This document shows, one piece after another, positions 27,301 to 33,276 of a stretch of 64,000 nt of DNA. Origin of the DNA: Saxidomus purpurata (lineage: Eukaryota > Mollusca > Bivalvia > Venerida > Veneridae); NCBI GenBank assembly GCA_022818135.1, contig JAFMSR010000009.1, positions 22,351,159-22,415,158 on the forward strand, written 5' to 3'. Below the pieces are notes generated by a model. The model made no database searches. It had not been told where the DNA came from and worked only from the letters and a program-made list of their open reading frames with translations. The first letter of the stretch is position 1, and every line of letters starts with the position of its first letter. Made by a program: the position numbers and the translations under genes.

Positions 27301-29453
27301 TTTATATCAGCAACACTAGTACAGCAAAATGCTATCACTGCTATATGTAACTTGTCTGCCATGCTTTATTGCATGTTATACTATAATCTCAATGAGATTT
27401 TCCACGGAAAGTGAACGATTGGTAACACATCCTAGTACAATCATGCCCGAGAGCCATCATAAAAATTGAGCTTTTATTGAGTGAAAGCGGTATGTTATTG
27501 AACACACATGACTCACAGCTCTGTACAGACTCTAAGATCCATATCTATAATTTAGCAAAAACTCTCCCTGCTCAATAATAAAATGTACCACCGCTGAATA
27601 ATGGTTACTCTACACAGTCTTTCAAATGTAGGTCCGAAACGAGCGAAATACGATAAATAACCTGCCTCGGATCACGGACAAACATCCGGGTACCCGGATT
27701 TTGGAAAAAGAAAGAAATATGATACTTTATACCGATATCTCGATATTTTACCAATCAATTTGACCAACAAAGTGATCCTTAATACAATAAGCATTCCCTA
27801 CATTACATAACGTTATATTTTACCGATGTTTCGTTTTAGGTGGATTTACGCATTGGAAAGTTGACCTTAGGGGGGGGGTTTTTTCACAAATGACCAAAAG
27901 CCGAAACCCGACCTATTTTAACGCTTTTCCGCGCATGGTGTTCTGGGATTGATGTAACATCTTTTCCATAGATTTAAGTCTAAGACGTCTGTTATGTCTT
28001 AGATTTTCGTATTTCACCCGTATTTTAATTTTCTGGGACGGTTAGATCCGTTCAAAATCTAAAAATGGTGTCAATGGTGATTTTTTTTCTGATACGGTGA
28101 TATTTTGTGCACAGGTTTTCATTATATACTTAGGGTCAAAGATGGAAAATGCTAATTAAAATGAAATTAAGAGTTATTTTTGGACGGATATGATTAGATT
28201 TTCGTTTTTTATTTTATAGCATAATAACGTACAGTTTTGTAAGACCAGTATCGCGAGTCAAATTACCATCCATCGCTAAAACGTGCAAGACGGAATAGCA
28301 TGGACCGTGTTTAACTCGCTTTAAAGATAAAGTTAATTATATATAGAGGTTTTAATTTCACAGTTTTACAGAAAATTCATCAGCTTTCCAATATACCATT
28401 TTTTTATTAAAGTGGTATTTAAATGACACAATGACGGGCAGTTTGCATACAACTATCGGACAAATACCAGTTTACTCGCCGGCGTGATAAATGCACGGCG
28501 TGATAAACGCTTTCAGGTAAAAATCGAAACCGAGACAAGATTATCAGTACGATAAGACTTTTAGAGGGCGTTTCCGGACCATACTATTTGAAAGACCTTG
28601 CTCTACACTTTAGCAGCAACAGCTGTATTCTGTATGCACAGAAAAATCAGAACAAGTTGGTCTGCAAACCCTGCAGCAGCTGCTGTTCTGTGAGTGTGTA
28701 TATACATACATCTGCGTATGTTGGATATATATGTGTGGTGGTGAGAGCATATGTGAATTGGGAAGCACGATTTAACCTCGCAACTGCAATGCTTTAACTG
28801 AAGATAACTTACCCTATTTTGTGCACTAATGTCAATGCCATGCGCCACTAGAGCATAGAAGATGCTTGGCCTATACATGGTACATACATAATGCAGGTAT
28901 GTGTTCTGTTTCTGTAAAAATAAGAAGTACGGTTTAATTGCAACTCCATCTTATTCACGATTGTAAAATCATGTGAATCTTACCACTTTCATCTATCAAC
29001 AATGATTTTATATACATGTACCATTCAATACAGAGGCACTACAATCTCCATTGGTCTTGTAGTTTAGGCACCTGCCTTGAAAGCAGAAACTTGATAGTTC
29101 AAATCCCAGAGGGGTCTGTTCTACTGCAAGTTGTTGGTGAGTCATCAGGGAGTTACACAATGCCACCAAATTCCGACCTGCCATTATGTGTGGAATTGAA
29201 AGACAGGAGTCTAGACATTAATGTGTTTTTAGTATCTTATAAGTCAGAAATGACTGGTCCTTTGTATTGAGATAACACTTTAAAAATACAATTTTTTTTG
29301 CCTTTTTTTATAATCTAACCTGCAGTACTTTTCTAAGGCGGAAACCAAGATCAAACCTGAAGTGTGTGGTCATAGTTCCCAGCAATGCATCATCAGAAAG
29401 CCTATTAAATCACTTGGCAATGGAAACAACCCAAAATAAAAATTCTAAAGTAA

Positions 29454-29539
<86 letters not shown>

Positions 29540-31157
29540 TTTTTTTTTTTTAGAATTTTTTTTAAAAATAAATTTTTTTTTTGGGGGGGTTTTTTTTAAA
29601 AAAAAAAATTTTTTTTTGGGAATATTATATAAAATAAATTTCCCCGGGGGCAGTTTTTAAATTAAAATTCTCTTTTTGGGTAATTTTTGAATTAACTTGC
29701 CCTCGAGGCAGTTATTGAAGAAAACCTACCCTATGGAGTAATTCTAGAAGTAAACTTGCCCTCGGGAGCATCTACCATATGGAGTAATTCAAGAAGTAAA
29801 CTTACCCACAGGAGCAGTTATTGAAGTAAACCTACCCTAGGGAGAAAAAGTTCTTAAAGAACTTACCCTTAGTAACAGAGCAGTTTTTGCCCCCCCCCCC
29901 GAGAGAAGTTCTGAAAGAAAATACCCTATGATGAAAAACACACCCCAGAGAGAAGTTCTGAAAGTATAATACCCTACTGAATAGTTCATGAAGTAAACCC
30001 AACCAATTCTTGAAGTAATCCTACCATAAGGGGGTGGTTTGTGAAGTAAACTTACCCTAGGGGGAGTTTGTGATGTAAACTTACCCTAGGAGGCAGTTTG
30101 TAAAGTAAACCTACCCTAGGGGGAGTTTGTGAAGTAAACCTACCTTAGGGGGGACAGTTCTAGAAGTAAACTTACCCTGTCCTTGAAGAGAATATTTTCT
30201 TTTGCTTTAACTAATCTATTCAGCTCATCTACATCCCCAGCCTGTATTGCTTGCCCAATTGGGGTCTATAAATCAAAGAATAAGCATATTAAATGCTTAG
30301 ATGTAAGTGCTGACACAAAAAATGCATACACATAAACATACATGTAAAATGGACATGTTTATACAGTTTGAAATAGATAAGTTCTGTAAACATGTTATAT
30401 AAAGATTCTTAAAAACTTTAAGTCTTTAAGCATTCATTGAAGCAGCTCTAAGTGCAAACTTCTCACTGTTTTGAATTTCTCCTTTATAATCTCATGATCT
30501 AATTTAATTTATATAAAACAAAAATTTGTTATTTAAAACATTTCATAAAAGTGTAATTTGAGGTGACTAAAACAGTAACTTGCTCTAGACAAGCAAGGAT
30601 TATTGAGATTTTACCAACTTTTTTTTAATTTACACTGCATCATTTAAAAAGTTACAAAAAGTTAAGGGGAGCGGTGGTGTAGAGGTTTAGGTGTCTGCCG
30701 CTCATCCCGGAGGTTGCGGGTTCGAGCCCCACCAAGGTCACGACCGTACCTCCTCATATGACACCAGTACTGGTTTTTCCAGGAAGCGGACTCGAGAGTG
30801 ACTCGATAAGCACAAAGCTTTCTTCACAATCAAGCTAAAATAAATTAGTATAAACTAAAAAGTTACAAAATTACAACAAAATACAGCTTACAGTTATAGG
30901 TCTAATAAAAACACTAAAAACATGTGCACAAATAGGAACCAAAATGTTAATGTTTTATAGCTTATGGTTAATGTGCTTTTGTGCCAAGTCAGTGGGCTAG
31001 TGAATACCTTGTTTTCTTTAATGACCTTCTTGTTTGACAATTTGAAAATGGCTCCAAGCTATAAAAAAGACCCTAAAGAATACATGTAACTAAGAGTTCA
31101 AGCAACAAGAATTTTAAGAAATCTTACAGCTGCTAAATCCCACATCTGACCTGCCAT
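6161..31157 (-). CDS. Ankyrin-repeat protein, 21 coding exons, about 702 aa
   Basis: Spliced gene reconstructed by matching GT donors and AG acceptors to a continuous frame. Exons in order of transcription: 31157-31128, 30265-30176, 28911-28813, 27243-27145, 26420-26352, 22828-22742, 22133-22050, 18191-18102, 17352-17230, 16767-16672, 15434-15324, 14597-14529, 13822-13733, 12967-12887, 11978-11868, 11205-11101, 9729-9622, 8938-8831, 8011-7907, 7046-6930, 6397-6161. Every exon is a multiple of three and every intron is phase 0. The product is a solenoid of ankyrin repeats (for example HGNTALHVTA, RGRTAFMYAL, AMRTPLMLAV, and GADVN/GADIS turns) followed by a charged C-terminal tail. No signal peptide, membrane segment or other domain is visible, so an intracellular binding or scaffold role is likely. 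The start ATG has A at -3 and G at +4. Orthologue and partner are not recognised. Confidence is high for the gene and slightly lower for exon 5, which has a weak donor. Confidence 0.9.
6930..7046 (-). CDS. Ankyrin gene coding exon 20 (aa 586-624)
   Basis: 39 codons with TYRDLIFLAIDYGKQDIAKL in the middle and LGADLSRREM at the end. Last full ankyrin repeat. Acceptor TTTCTTTCAG, donor ATG/GTAAGA. Confidence 0.92.
7720..7870 (+). repeat. Repeat E (ATGATCAG palindrome family), copy 1
   Basis: Contains AATCATGATCAGACTG and TAATCATGATCTGCACTG as an interrupted palindrome, preceded by AAAAGGGGTGTTTGGTGAAA. The same arrangement occurs at about 11640-11820, 16465-16650 and 25905-26100. Lies in an intron of the ankyrin gene. 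Class unknown; probably a degenerate MITE. Confidence 0.55.
7907..8011 (-). CDS. Ankyrin gene coding exon 19 (aa 551-585)
   Basis: 35 codons, starting YEELRRIIRAKKKGLWEFQE. Basic, divergent repeat. Acceptor TTAAACAG, donor GTG/GTAAGT. Part of a tandem repeat (8035-8575) begins just upstream of the acceptor. Confidence 0.88.
8035..8575. repeat. Imperfect tandem repeat in intron
   Basis: The modules TTTTTTTACCTTGCGCATATATT, TTGTATATAA, TTCACAAAAATAATGCTTTCAAAAGAAATCAAAT and TTAAAGAATATGTCATTTTTAT recur three to four times with spacings of roughly 100-130 bases. A diverged partial copy begins at about 8035, close to exon 19. Confidence 0.65.
8831..8938 (-). CDS. Ankyrin gene coding exon 18 (aa 515-550)
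   Basis: 36 codons, starting RGQTAEELGMKMGHEFLLKE, a capping repeat matching exon 5 (GKTAEQLG) with a longer tail. Acceptor TTTGATAG, donor AAA/GTAAGT. Confidence 0.9.
9339..9410 (+). mobile_element. tRNA-like SINE head
   Basis: A-box-like TTGCAGGGGTAGGGTG near 9349 and B box GGTTCGATTTC at 9390-9400, spaced as in a tRNA-derived promoter. The flanks do not fold into an acceptor stem, so this is a SINE relic rather than a tRNA gene. No target duplication was found. Confidence 0.45.
9622..9729 (-). CDS. Ankyrin gene coding exon 17 (aa 479-514)
   Basis: 36 codons, CNRTAYHFACCS at the start, VGADVTLKDV at the end. Acceptor TTCTTCCAG, donor GTG/GTATGT. Confidence 0.92.
10745..10900. repeat. Dispersed repeat F, copy 1
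   Basis: GAGAATTCTCTAATAGTAAATC and the flanking GACTTATTC and TTTGCGAGATTTTTAAAT also occur, duplicated, at 14650-14890. Intronic in the ankyrin gene. Confidence 0.5.
11101..11205 (-). CDS. Ankyrin gene coding exon 16 (aa 444-478)
   Basis: 35 codons, AMRTPLMLAVVFEREELVQF at the start, a canonical TPLxxAV repeat. Acceptor ATTTTACAG, donor TGT/GTAAGT. Confidence 0.92.
11640..11820 (-). repeat. Repeat E, copy 2
   Basis: Inverse orientation copy with GTGTAGATCATGATCA and CTGATCATGATCTCAACTG and the tail AAAGCACCCCTTCGAAC. Intronic. Confidence 0.55.
11868..11978 (-). CDS. Ankyrin gene coding exon 15 (aa 407-443)
   Basis: 37 codons, starting DEVNEVHAAIKDGSLSEMRR. Opens a further module (HAAIKDGSLSEMRRIF). 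Acceptor TTGGTGCAG, donor AAG/GTAATT. Confidence 0.88.
12232..12710. repeat. Tandem repeat, about 146-bp unit, 3+ copies
   Basis: Each unit carries GTGACCTTGACCTTTGACCTAG, AACCCGAAACATGG, ACTTATCACTTCTGT and GGGGTTTTGGAGA. Unit starts lie at about 12236, 12375, 12521 and 12667, the last partial. Intronic between coding exons 14 and 15. Confidence 0.8.
12887..12967 (-). CDS. Ankyrin gene coding exon 14 (aa 380-406)
   Basis: 27 codons, starting YRDTFIYASGNETDEVLQFI. A divergent repeat. Acceptor TTTTTCAG, donor CAG/GTACAC. Confidence 0.85.
13733..13822 (-). CDS. Ankyrin gene coding exon 13 (aa 350-379)
   Basis: 30 codons, starting YYVKIIRNSDVESLTEMAVQ, a divergent opening repeat of the next module. 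Acceptor CTTTCCAG, donor AAC/GTATGT. Confidence 0.85.
14529..14597 (-). CDS. Ankyrin gene coding exon 12 (aa 327-349)
   Basis: 23 codons, TGCNPRDIARFARRRDVVDL plus three residues, a short capping repeat like exon 5. Acceptor CATTTTCAG, donor AAG/GTATAT. Confidence 0.88.
14650..14890. repeat. Dispersed repeat F, tandemly duplicated copy
   Basis: A unit of about 104 bases (CATACTTATTCAATTTTAAATTTTC, GGAGAATT, CTAA.AGTAAATCGATGTAAAATGAATATTTT) occurs twice. A diverged single copy lies at 10745-10900. Confidence 0.65.
14985..15085 (-). mobile_element. tRNA-derived SINE family G, copy 1
   Basis: On the minus strand it reads TTGAATGGTTGGGGTCGCTTGA (A-box region), then CACTGTAACCTCTCAT, then GGTCATGGGTTTGAGCC (B box). 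The same layout recurs at 22551-22719 and 51261-51434. Confidence 0.5.
15324..15434 (-). CDS. Ankyrin gene coding exon 11 (aa 290-326)
   Basis: 37 codons, one repeat: RGRTAFMYALDK at the start, QGADISVRDC at the end. Acceptor TTGCTTCAG, donor TGT/GTAAGT. Confidence 0.92.
15722..15795 (+). mobile_element. tRNA-like SINE head
   Basis: TAGCCTAGTGGTAGAGCC (A box) and GGTTCAATCCC (B box at 15768-15778) at tRNA-like spacing. The ends cannot pair as an acceptor stem, so this is a tRNA-derived SINE head rather than a functional tRNA. It lies in an ankyrin-gene intron. Confidence 0.5.
16465..16650 (+). repeat. Repeat E, copy 3
   Basis: Contains AAAAGGGGTGTCTGATGAAAA, GTGCAGATCATGATCAGACTG and CTGATCCTGATCTACACTG, in the same order as copy 1. 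Lies directly downstream, in transcription terms, of coding exon 10. Confidence 0.55.
16672..16767 (-). CDS. Ankyrin gene coding exon 10 (aa 258-289)
   Basis: 32 codons, one repeat, starting GPLFFEALHKDVPLEIAWYI and ending GADFTLKDE. Acceptor TTGTTTCAG, donor GAG/GTAAAG. Confidence 0.9.
17230..17352 (-). CDS. Ankyrin gene coding exon 9 (aa 217-257)
   Basis: 41 codons, with VQMLCDAGADVNTSV in the second helix and turn of an ankyrin repeat. Acceptor TTTTTCAG, donor TGG/GTGAGT. The longest internal exon; the extra residues follow the GADVN turn. Confidence 0.9.
18102..18191 (-). CDS. Ankyrin gene coding exon 8 (aa 187-216)
   Basis: 30 codons, DLIYGVFEGNHEKVRAALKK at the start, an AIxxGxxxxVxxxL-type repeat. 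Acceptor CTCTTGCAG, donor GAG/GTATGT. Confidence 0.88.
18455..19025. repeat. Dispersed repeat C, left part
   Basis: Recurrent modules GTTGCTGAGAAATAGC, GAAGTTTCATTGAATTCAAGT, TGGTTCCTGAGCAATAGCCAGG and AAAGGG(A/C)(G/A)A(T/C)AACTCT. The related sequence resumes at 20168 (TTTTATTGCATTCAAGTCAGTGGTTCCTGAG), so repeat A (19026-20167) appears to be nested within it. Confidence 0.55.
19026..20167 (+). mobile_element. Dispersed repeat A, copy 1
   Basis: Begins ACAAGAGCTGTCAGTAGGAC with GTGCTCGACTTTTTAG and ends CGAAAAGTCGAGCTAAAAA, so its ends share the inverted motif GCTCGACTTTT. The interior is about six diverged units of 150-171 bases (TTTCTAAGTCAAAAAGG, CTTGACAGAGTTA, GGTAAACAAGTATGG). Near its end it has a GACGCC-type hexamer stretch. 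A second copy is at 33277-34889. Non-autonomous; class uncertain. Confidence 0.65.
20380..21960 (+). pseudogene. Decayed non-LTR retrotransposon (reverse transcriptase remnant)
   Basis: Fragments in shifting frames recall a LINE reverse transcriptase in the correct order: YCPISVTSVVGKSL (fingers), FDKVWTDGLLVKLLQNGLRG followed by MYKWIKSYLLNKMARVSLDW (thumb-side), VMPHLQYGSAGWM and a Lys/Gln-rich C-terminus. The catalytic box is degraded. Many stops and frameshifts, no intact frame. It lies in the antisense direction within an ankyrin-gene intron. A Jockey/CR1-like origin is likely but the clade is not secure. Confidence 0.75.
22050..22133 (-). CDS. Ankyrin gene coding exon 7 (aa 159-186)
   Basis: 28 codons, starting KKQTLRQFAACLKFHDIVVI. 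A divergent ankyrin repeat. Acceptor TTTTTTTTCTAG, donor ACA/GTAAGTG. Confidence 0.85.
22551..22719 (-). mobile_element. tRNA-derived SINE family G, copy 2
   Basis: Minus strand: CTCTGTGGTCGAACGGTTAGAGCCGCTGACTT (A-box region), CGCTGTAACCTCCCAT, then a decayed B box (GGTCATTGGTCCTAGCC). Its 3' body ends CTGGTTCTTC. It matches 51261-51434 through head and body. Its 5' end is about 20 bases from the splice donor of coding exon 6. Confidence 0.65.
22742..22828 (-). CDS. Ankyrin gene coding exon 6 (aa 130-158)
   Basis: Encodes PGIFQAVKEHDIPKIHHLLR and nine more residues, an ankyrin helix pair beginning a new module. Acceptor GTGTTGTAG, donor TAC/GTAAGT. A SINE begins about 20 bases inside the following intron. 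Confidence 0.85.
23370..23860 (+). repeat. Dispersed repeat B, copy 2
   Basis: Opens AAACAGGGCCAAGATGGCCCTATATTGCTCATCTGAG and then repeats TGACTTAGTTTTTGATCCCAG, ATCATTGAGACAAAC and CCAATTTTCATGATGAT three times. Same family as 4825-5450. Intronic. Confidence 0.65.
24535..24630. repeat. Short tandem duplication (about 53 bp)
   Basis: ATTCTAT..ATTATCACACGTCAACTGTCCGCTAACATTC is followed by a near copy ending CACATCAACTGTCCGCTAACATTC. Confidence 0.6.
25905..26100 (-). repeat. Repeat E, copy 4
   Basis: The best-preserved palindrome of the family: GTGTAGATCATGATCAGCCTG, then GTCTGATCATGATCTGCACTG, followed by ACACCCCTTTAAACAAC. Intronic, directly beside the MITE at 26120. Confidence 0.6.
26120..26315. 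mobile_element. MITE with TA target duplication (196 bp)
   Basis: Starts CAGTTGATTTAGGATAATTTG and ends ATATTATCCTAAATCAACTG, inverted repeats of about 25 bases with one mismatch. TA lies directly outside each end (26118-26119 and 26316-26317). Structure fits a non-autonomous Tc1/mariner-type element. It ends about 35 bases from coding exon 5. Confidence 0.75.
26352..26420 (-). CDS. Ankyrin gene coding exon 5 (aa 107-129)
   Basis: Encodes DGKTAEQLGTQNRYWHMILQ plus three residues, a short capping repeat (GKTAxxLG). Acceptor TTTGATAG. The donor AAA/GTTTGT is weak. Length (23 codons) and form match exon 12, which supports it. Confidence 0.75.
27145..27243 (-). CDS. Ankyrin gene coding exon 4 (aa 74-106)
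   Basis: Exactly 33 codons, one canonical ankyrin repeat starting HGNTALHVTALQ and ending GIDPAIRNK. Acceptor TTATTACAG, donor AAG/GTACAT. Confidence 0.92.
28813..28911 (-). CDS. Ankyrin gene coding exon 3 (aa 41-73)
   Basis: Exactly 33 codons, one ankyrin repeat: KQNTYLHYVC at the start, GIDISAQNR at the end. Acceptor TTTTTACAG, donor AGG/GTAAGTT. Confidence 0.9.
29454..29537 (+). repeat. 84-base G homopolymer
   Basis: An unbroken run of G followed by 29538-29637 of alternating T, A and G homopolymer blocks. Lies in ankyrin intron 2. May be a true homopolymer-rich tract or a sequencing or assembly artefact. The open frame coding poly-glycine here is not a gene. Confidence 0.9.
29640..30180 (-). 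repeat. Minisatellite containing splice-donor copies
   Basis: Diverged units of about 30-36 bases with plus-strand core GAAGTAAACTTACCCTAGGGGGAGTTTGT. On the minus strand each core reads AGGGTAAGTTTACTTC, identical to the genuine 5' splice site of coding exon 2 at 30175. Intact GGGTAAGT copies lie near 29800, 29857, 30048 and 30080, and GGTAGGT variants near 29727, 29832, 30108 and 30140. Confidence 0.8.
30176..30265 (-). CDS. Ankyrin gene coding exon 2 (aa 11-40)
   Basis: Begins TPIGQAIQAGDVDELNRLVK, a typical first ankyrin helix pair (AIxxGDxxxLxxLV). Acceptor TTTATAG, donor AGG/GTAAGTTTAC. The donor is the last unit of a minisatellite that continues into the intron. Confidence 0.88.
30660..30855 (+). 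mobile_element. tRNA-derived SINE with 15-bp target duplication
   Basis: A box TGGTGTAGAGG at 30675-30685 and B box GGTTCGAGCC at 30719-30728, then a non-tRNA body (GTACTGGTTTTTCCAGGAAGCGGACTCGAGAGTG) and an A/T-rich tail. TAAAAAGTTACAAAA occurs at 30645-30659 and again at 30856-30870, a perfect 15-base target-site duplication. A recent insertion, in ankyrin intron 1. Confidence 0.85.
31128..31157 (-). CDS. Ankyrin gene coding exon 1 (aa 1-10)
   Basis: Encodes MAGQMWDLAA and ends at the donor GCT/GTAAGATT. The ATG lies in GGAAACATGG, a good initiation context. An acceptor-like TGTGTGTTAG/GTCC lies at about 31174, so the 5' UTR is probably split and the promoter lies further right. Confidence 0.75.
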
Positions 31158-31174
31158 GTTTCCTTCAGGTGGAC

Positions 31175-33276
31175 CTAACACACACCAAAACAGTCATTCA
31201 TTCCTTCATCTCAAAACAGTCTGAAACATAACAAGAGGCTTGAAAGGCTGTTCAAAAAATACAAACTGTGACATGATTGATAAATCAAGCTGCTCTATTT
31301 GTGAACGTAATTCAAGTGGAGTCCTTATTGAGCAGTTACACTATATAACCCCAGTCTGTTAACGATACGAAAGAGTAGGTGAACTGTGTCTCTTAAAAAT
31401 AAGTTGCCCTTTCCTTACCAGTCGTTTTTACTGTAAAGAGGTAAAATAAACAAGACTCATAGACAGCGTGTCTTTTTATGCGAATAAAACAAAACTTTGA
31501 CAGTTAAACTGGCAACAATGGCGCGGGGGGGGTGGGCGGGGAGTATTTGGGGAGTGGCTATGTTAAACTCTCTCAACTAGTACCTGTCAGTTAAACTCAG
31601 TGTTCTACATTAACATGCAATGGAGAAAAGTAAACAAACAGCTGATCACAATAGCAAGCAGACGATTTTAGCTCTTGAGCTGACCTGGGGCTTCTTTACG
31701 TTTTTTTATAGCACTTTGGAATCAGATGAAAATTTATCCACCTCTTGAATCATTTCTTCTCACTTTCTTTTTATCCCATGACTTTCATTATATTCTCCCT
31801 TTTTAGAAAATTTAACGATAAATACTACATTCCACACCTAACTCACAGAGTCAAATTTTGCACAAGGCCTGACTTTGTGTAATTTCCTACAATATAAATA
31901 CATTGTGGTAAAATGAATATGTCAGCACCCAATTAAGATAGTCACAAAATTAATTGGTAATTAAATGCCATCGGCATGCAGGTCTGGTTTGTGCATTTTT
32001 GAAGGACACAAATTCCAGACATGAAACTGTGTCAGAAAAAGGAGGGAAATTGTCACAGCAGTTCAAAACACAATACAATGTATATGCATGTAGTTGATGA
32101 AGAATAAATTTTCATATTTAAAGCATTGCAGAAAAAGACATGTATTGTTTATATCAAAAAGAGAATAAAAAGGTCAGCTATTTGTGTTAGTTTTAATGTT
32201 CTTGACATGGATTTGAAAAGTTGGTAGGTGCGATGATAACCTGGGATGATGTAAATTATAGACCATCAAGAAAAAAATAAAATGGAGAAAATTACTAAAA
32301 TCAAAAGTAAAATCAATCTAAAAGGCTCATTCTTGGATAATAATGGATCATAATATATAATGAGCCAGGATAATACTTACTGACGCCTGCAGGTGCGATC
32401 CTTGCAGTGGTTTTTAATAGTAAAGGAGGATCTTCGTGCTAAGTCACATAAACATTTAAATTTTTTTATACCAACACTGTTTATTGTTTGCCTTATTGTA
32501 TCTGCATAGTCATGGGGGGCTTGACTAAGAAATAGAAGACTACCTGAACCTGGAAATAGTATAATACATCAAAAAATTATTATAGAAAATACTGAACTGT
32601 ATTATAGACAGGAAGGGGCTTTGAAGAAAAGTACGGGACGAATGGGGGAAGAACAAAACATTTGAACTGCAAGGGAAGTTATGTCCTGCTGTGTACTTTT
32701 GCAAGTTAGACATTTACACCAAAATTAGAAAGTTCAATACTTAATACTCGAAAAACAATTGGCAACTTGAATAGATTTCAGCAAAAAACATATATTTATG
32801 TTATCTAGTGACCTTTACTTATATAGGTCTTGAATAACTTAATGATTCATTTTAATGAAGGATATTCTCATTTTATGGAAATAAACTTTCATCAAGGTTA
32901 GTAAACTGTTTTTGTTCTGTAAGCATGCCACTGCTCTCAAGTGTATAAACATCACCACGTGGCTTTGTTTATAAACACAGACTTTATCAGCAATTAGCCA
33001 CACCTCCGGAAATTCGGGAAATTCAAATCTGAGATCGTCTGCTGACAGTTGATTTTTTTCTCAAAAGTCACTTTTAGAAGTGATATGAAATTAAGATTTT
33101 TGGATTAACTGTTTTGAAATGGCAAAGCTTACCTTTGTAACAAATTTCAAAGGAAACAGTTTTGTAACTTTGTCAAAATTTAAGAAAAAGGGTCTCTGAT
33201 CTGAAACATGTTTGAAAATATTGAAAAACCTGCCCCAGCGCCATCTAGTGGTTTATATAGTCCTGTTGCCCCTTTA
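31175..33276. other. Gene-free upstream region of the ankyrin gene
   Basis: No coding region. It should hold part of the 5' UTR or first intron of the ankyrin gene. A strong minus-strand donor (GGCGTCA/GTAAGTATT) at 32380-32381 could end a noncoding first exon, but similar donor-like words occur at 31413 and 33133. A fragment related to the head of repeat A (AAACAAAACTTTGACAGTTAA) lies at about 31485-31507. Confidence 0.3.
31525..31552 (+). other. Potential G-quadruplex motif
   Basis: Four G tracts (8, 3, 4 and 4 bases) with loops of 1, 1 and 7 bases, about 370 bases upstream of the ankyrin start codon, on the non-transcribed side of that gene's upstream region. Predicted from sequence only. 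Confidence 0.5.

Noticed and set aside
29366..29599. Frame with a long poly-glycine stretch
   Set aside because: Produced by the 84-base G run in an intron of the ankyrin gene.
32380..32460. Noncoding first exon of the ankyrin gene ending at the donor 32380
   Set aside because: Donor is strong but no acceptor, promoter or transcript evidence; several other donor-like words occur in the same region.
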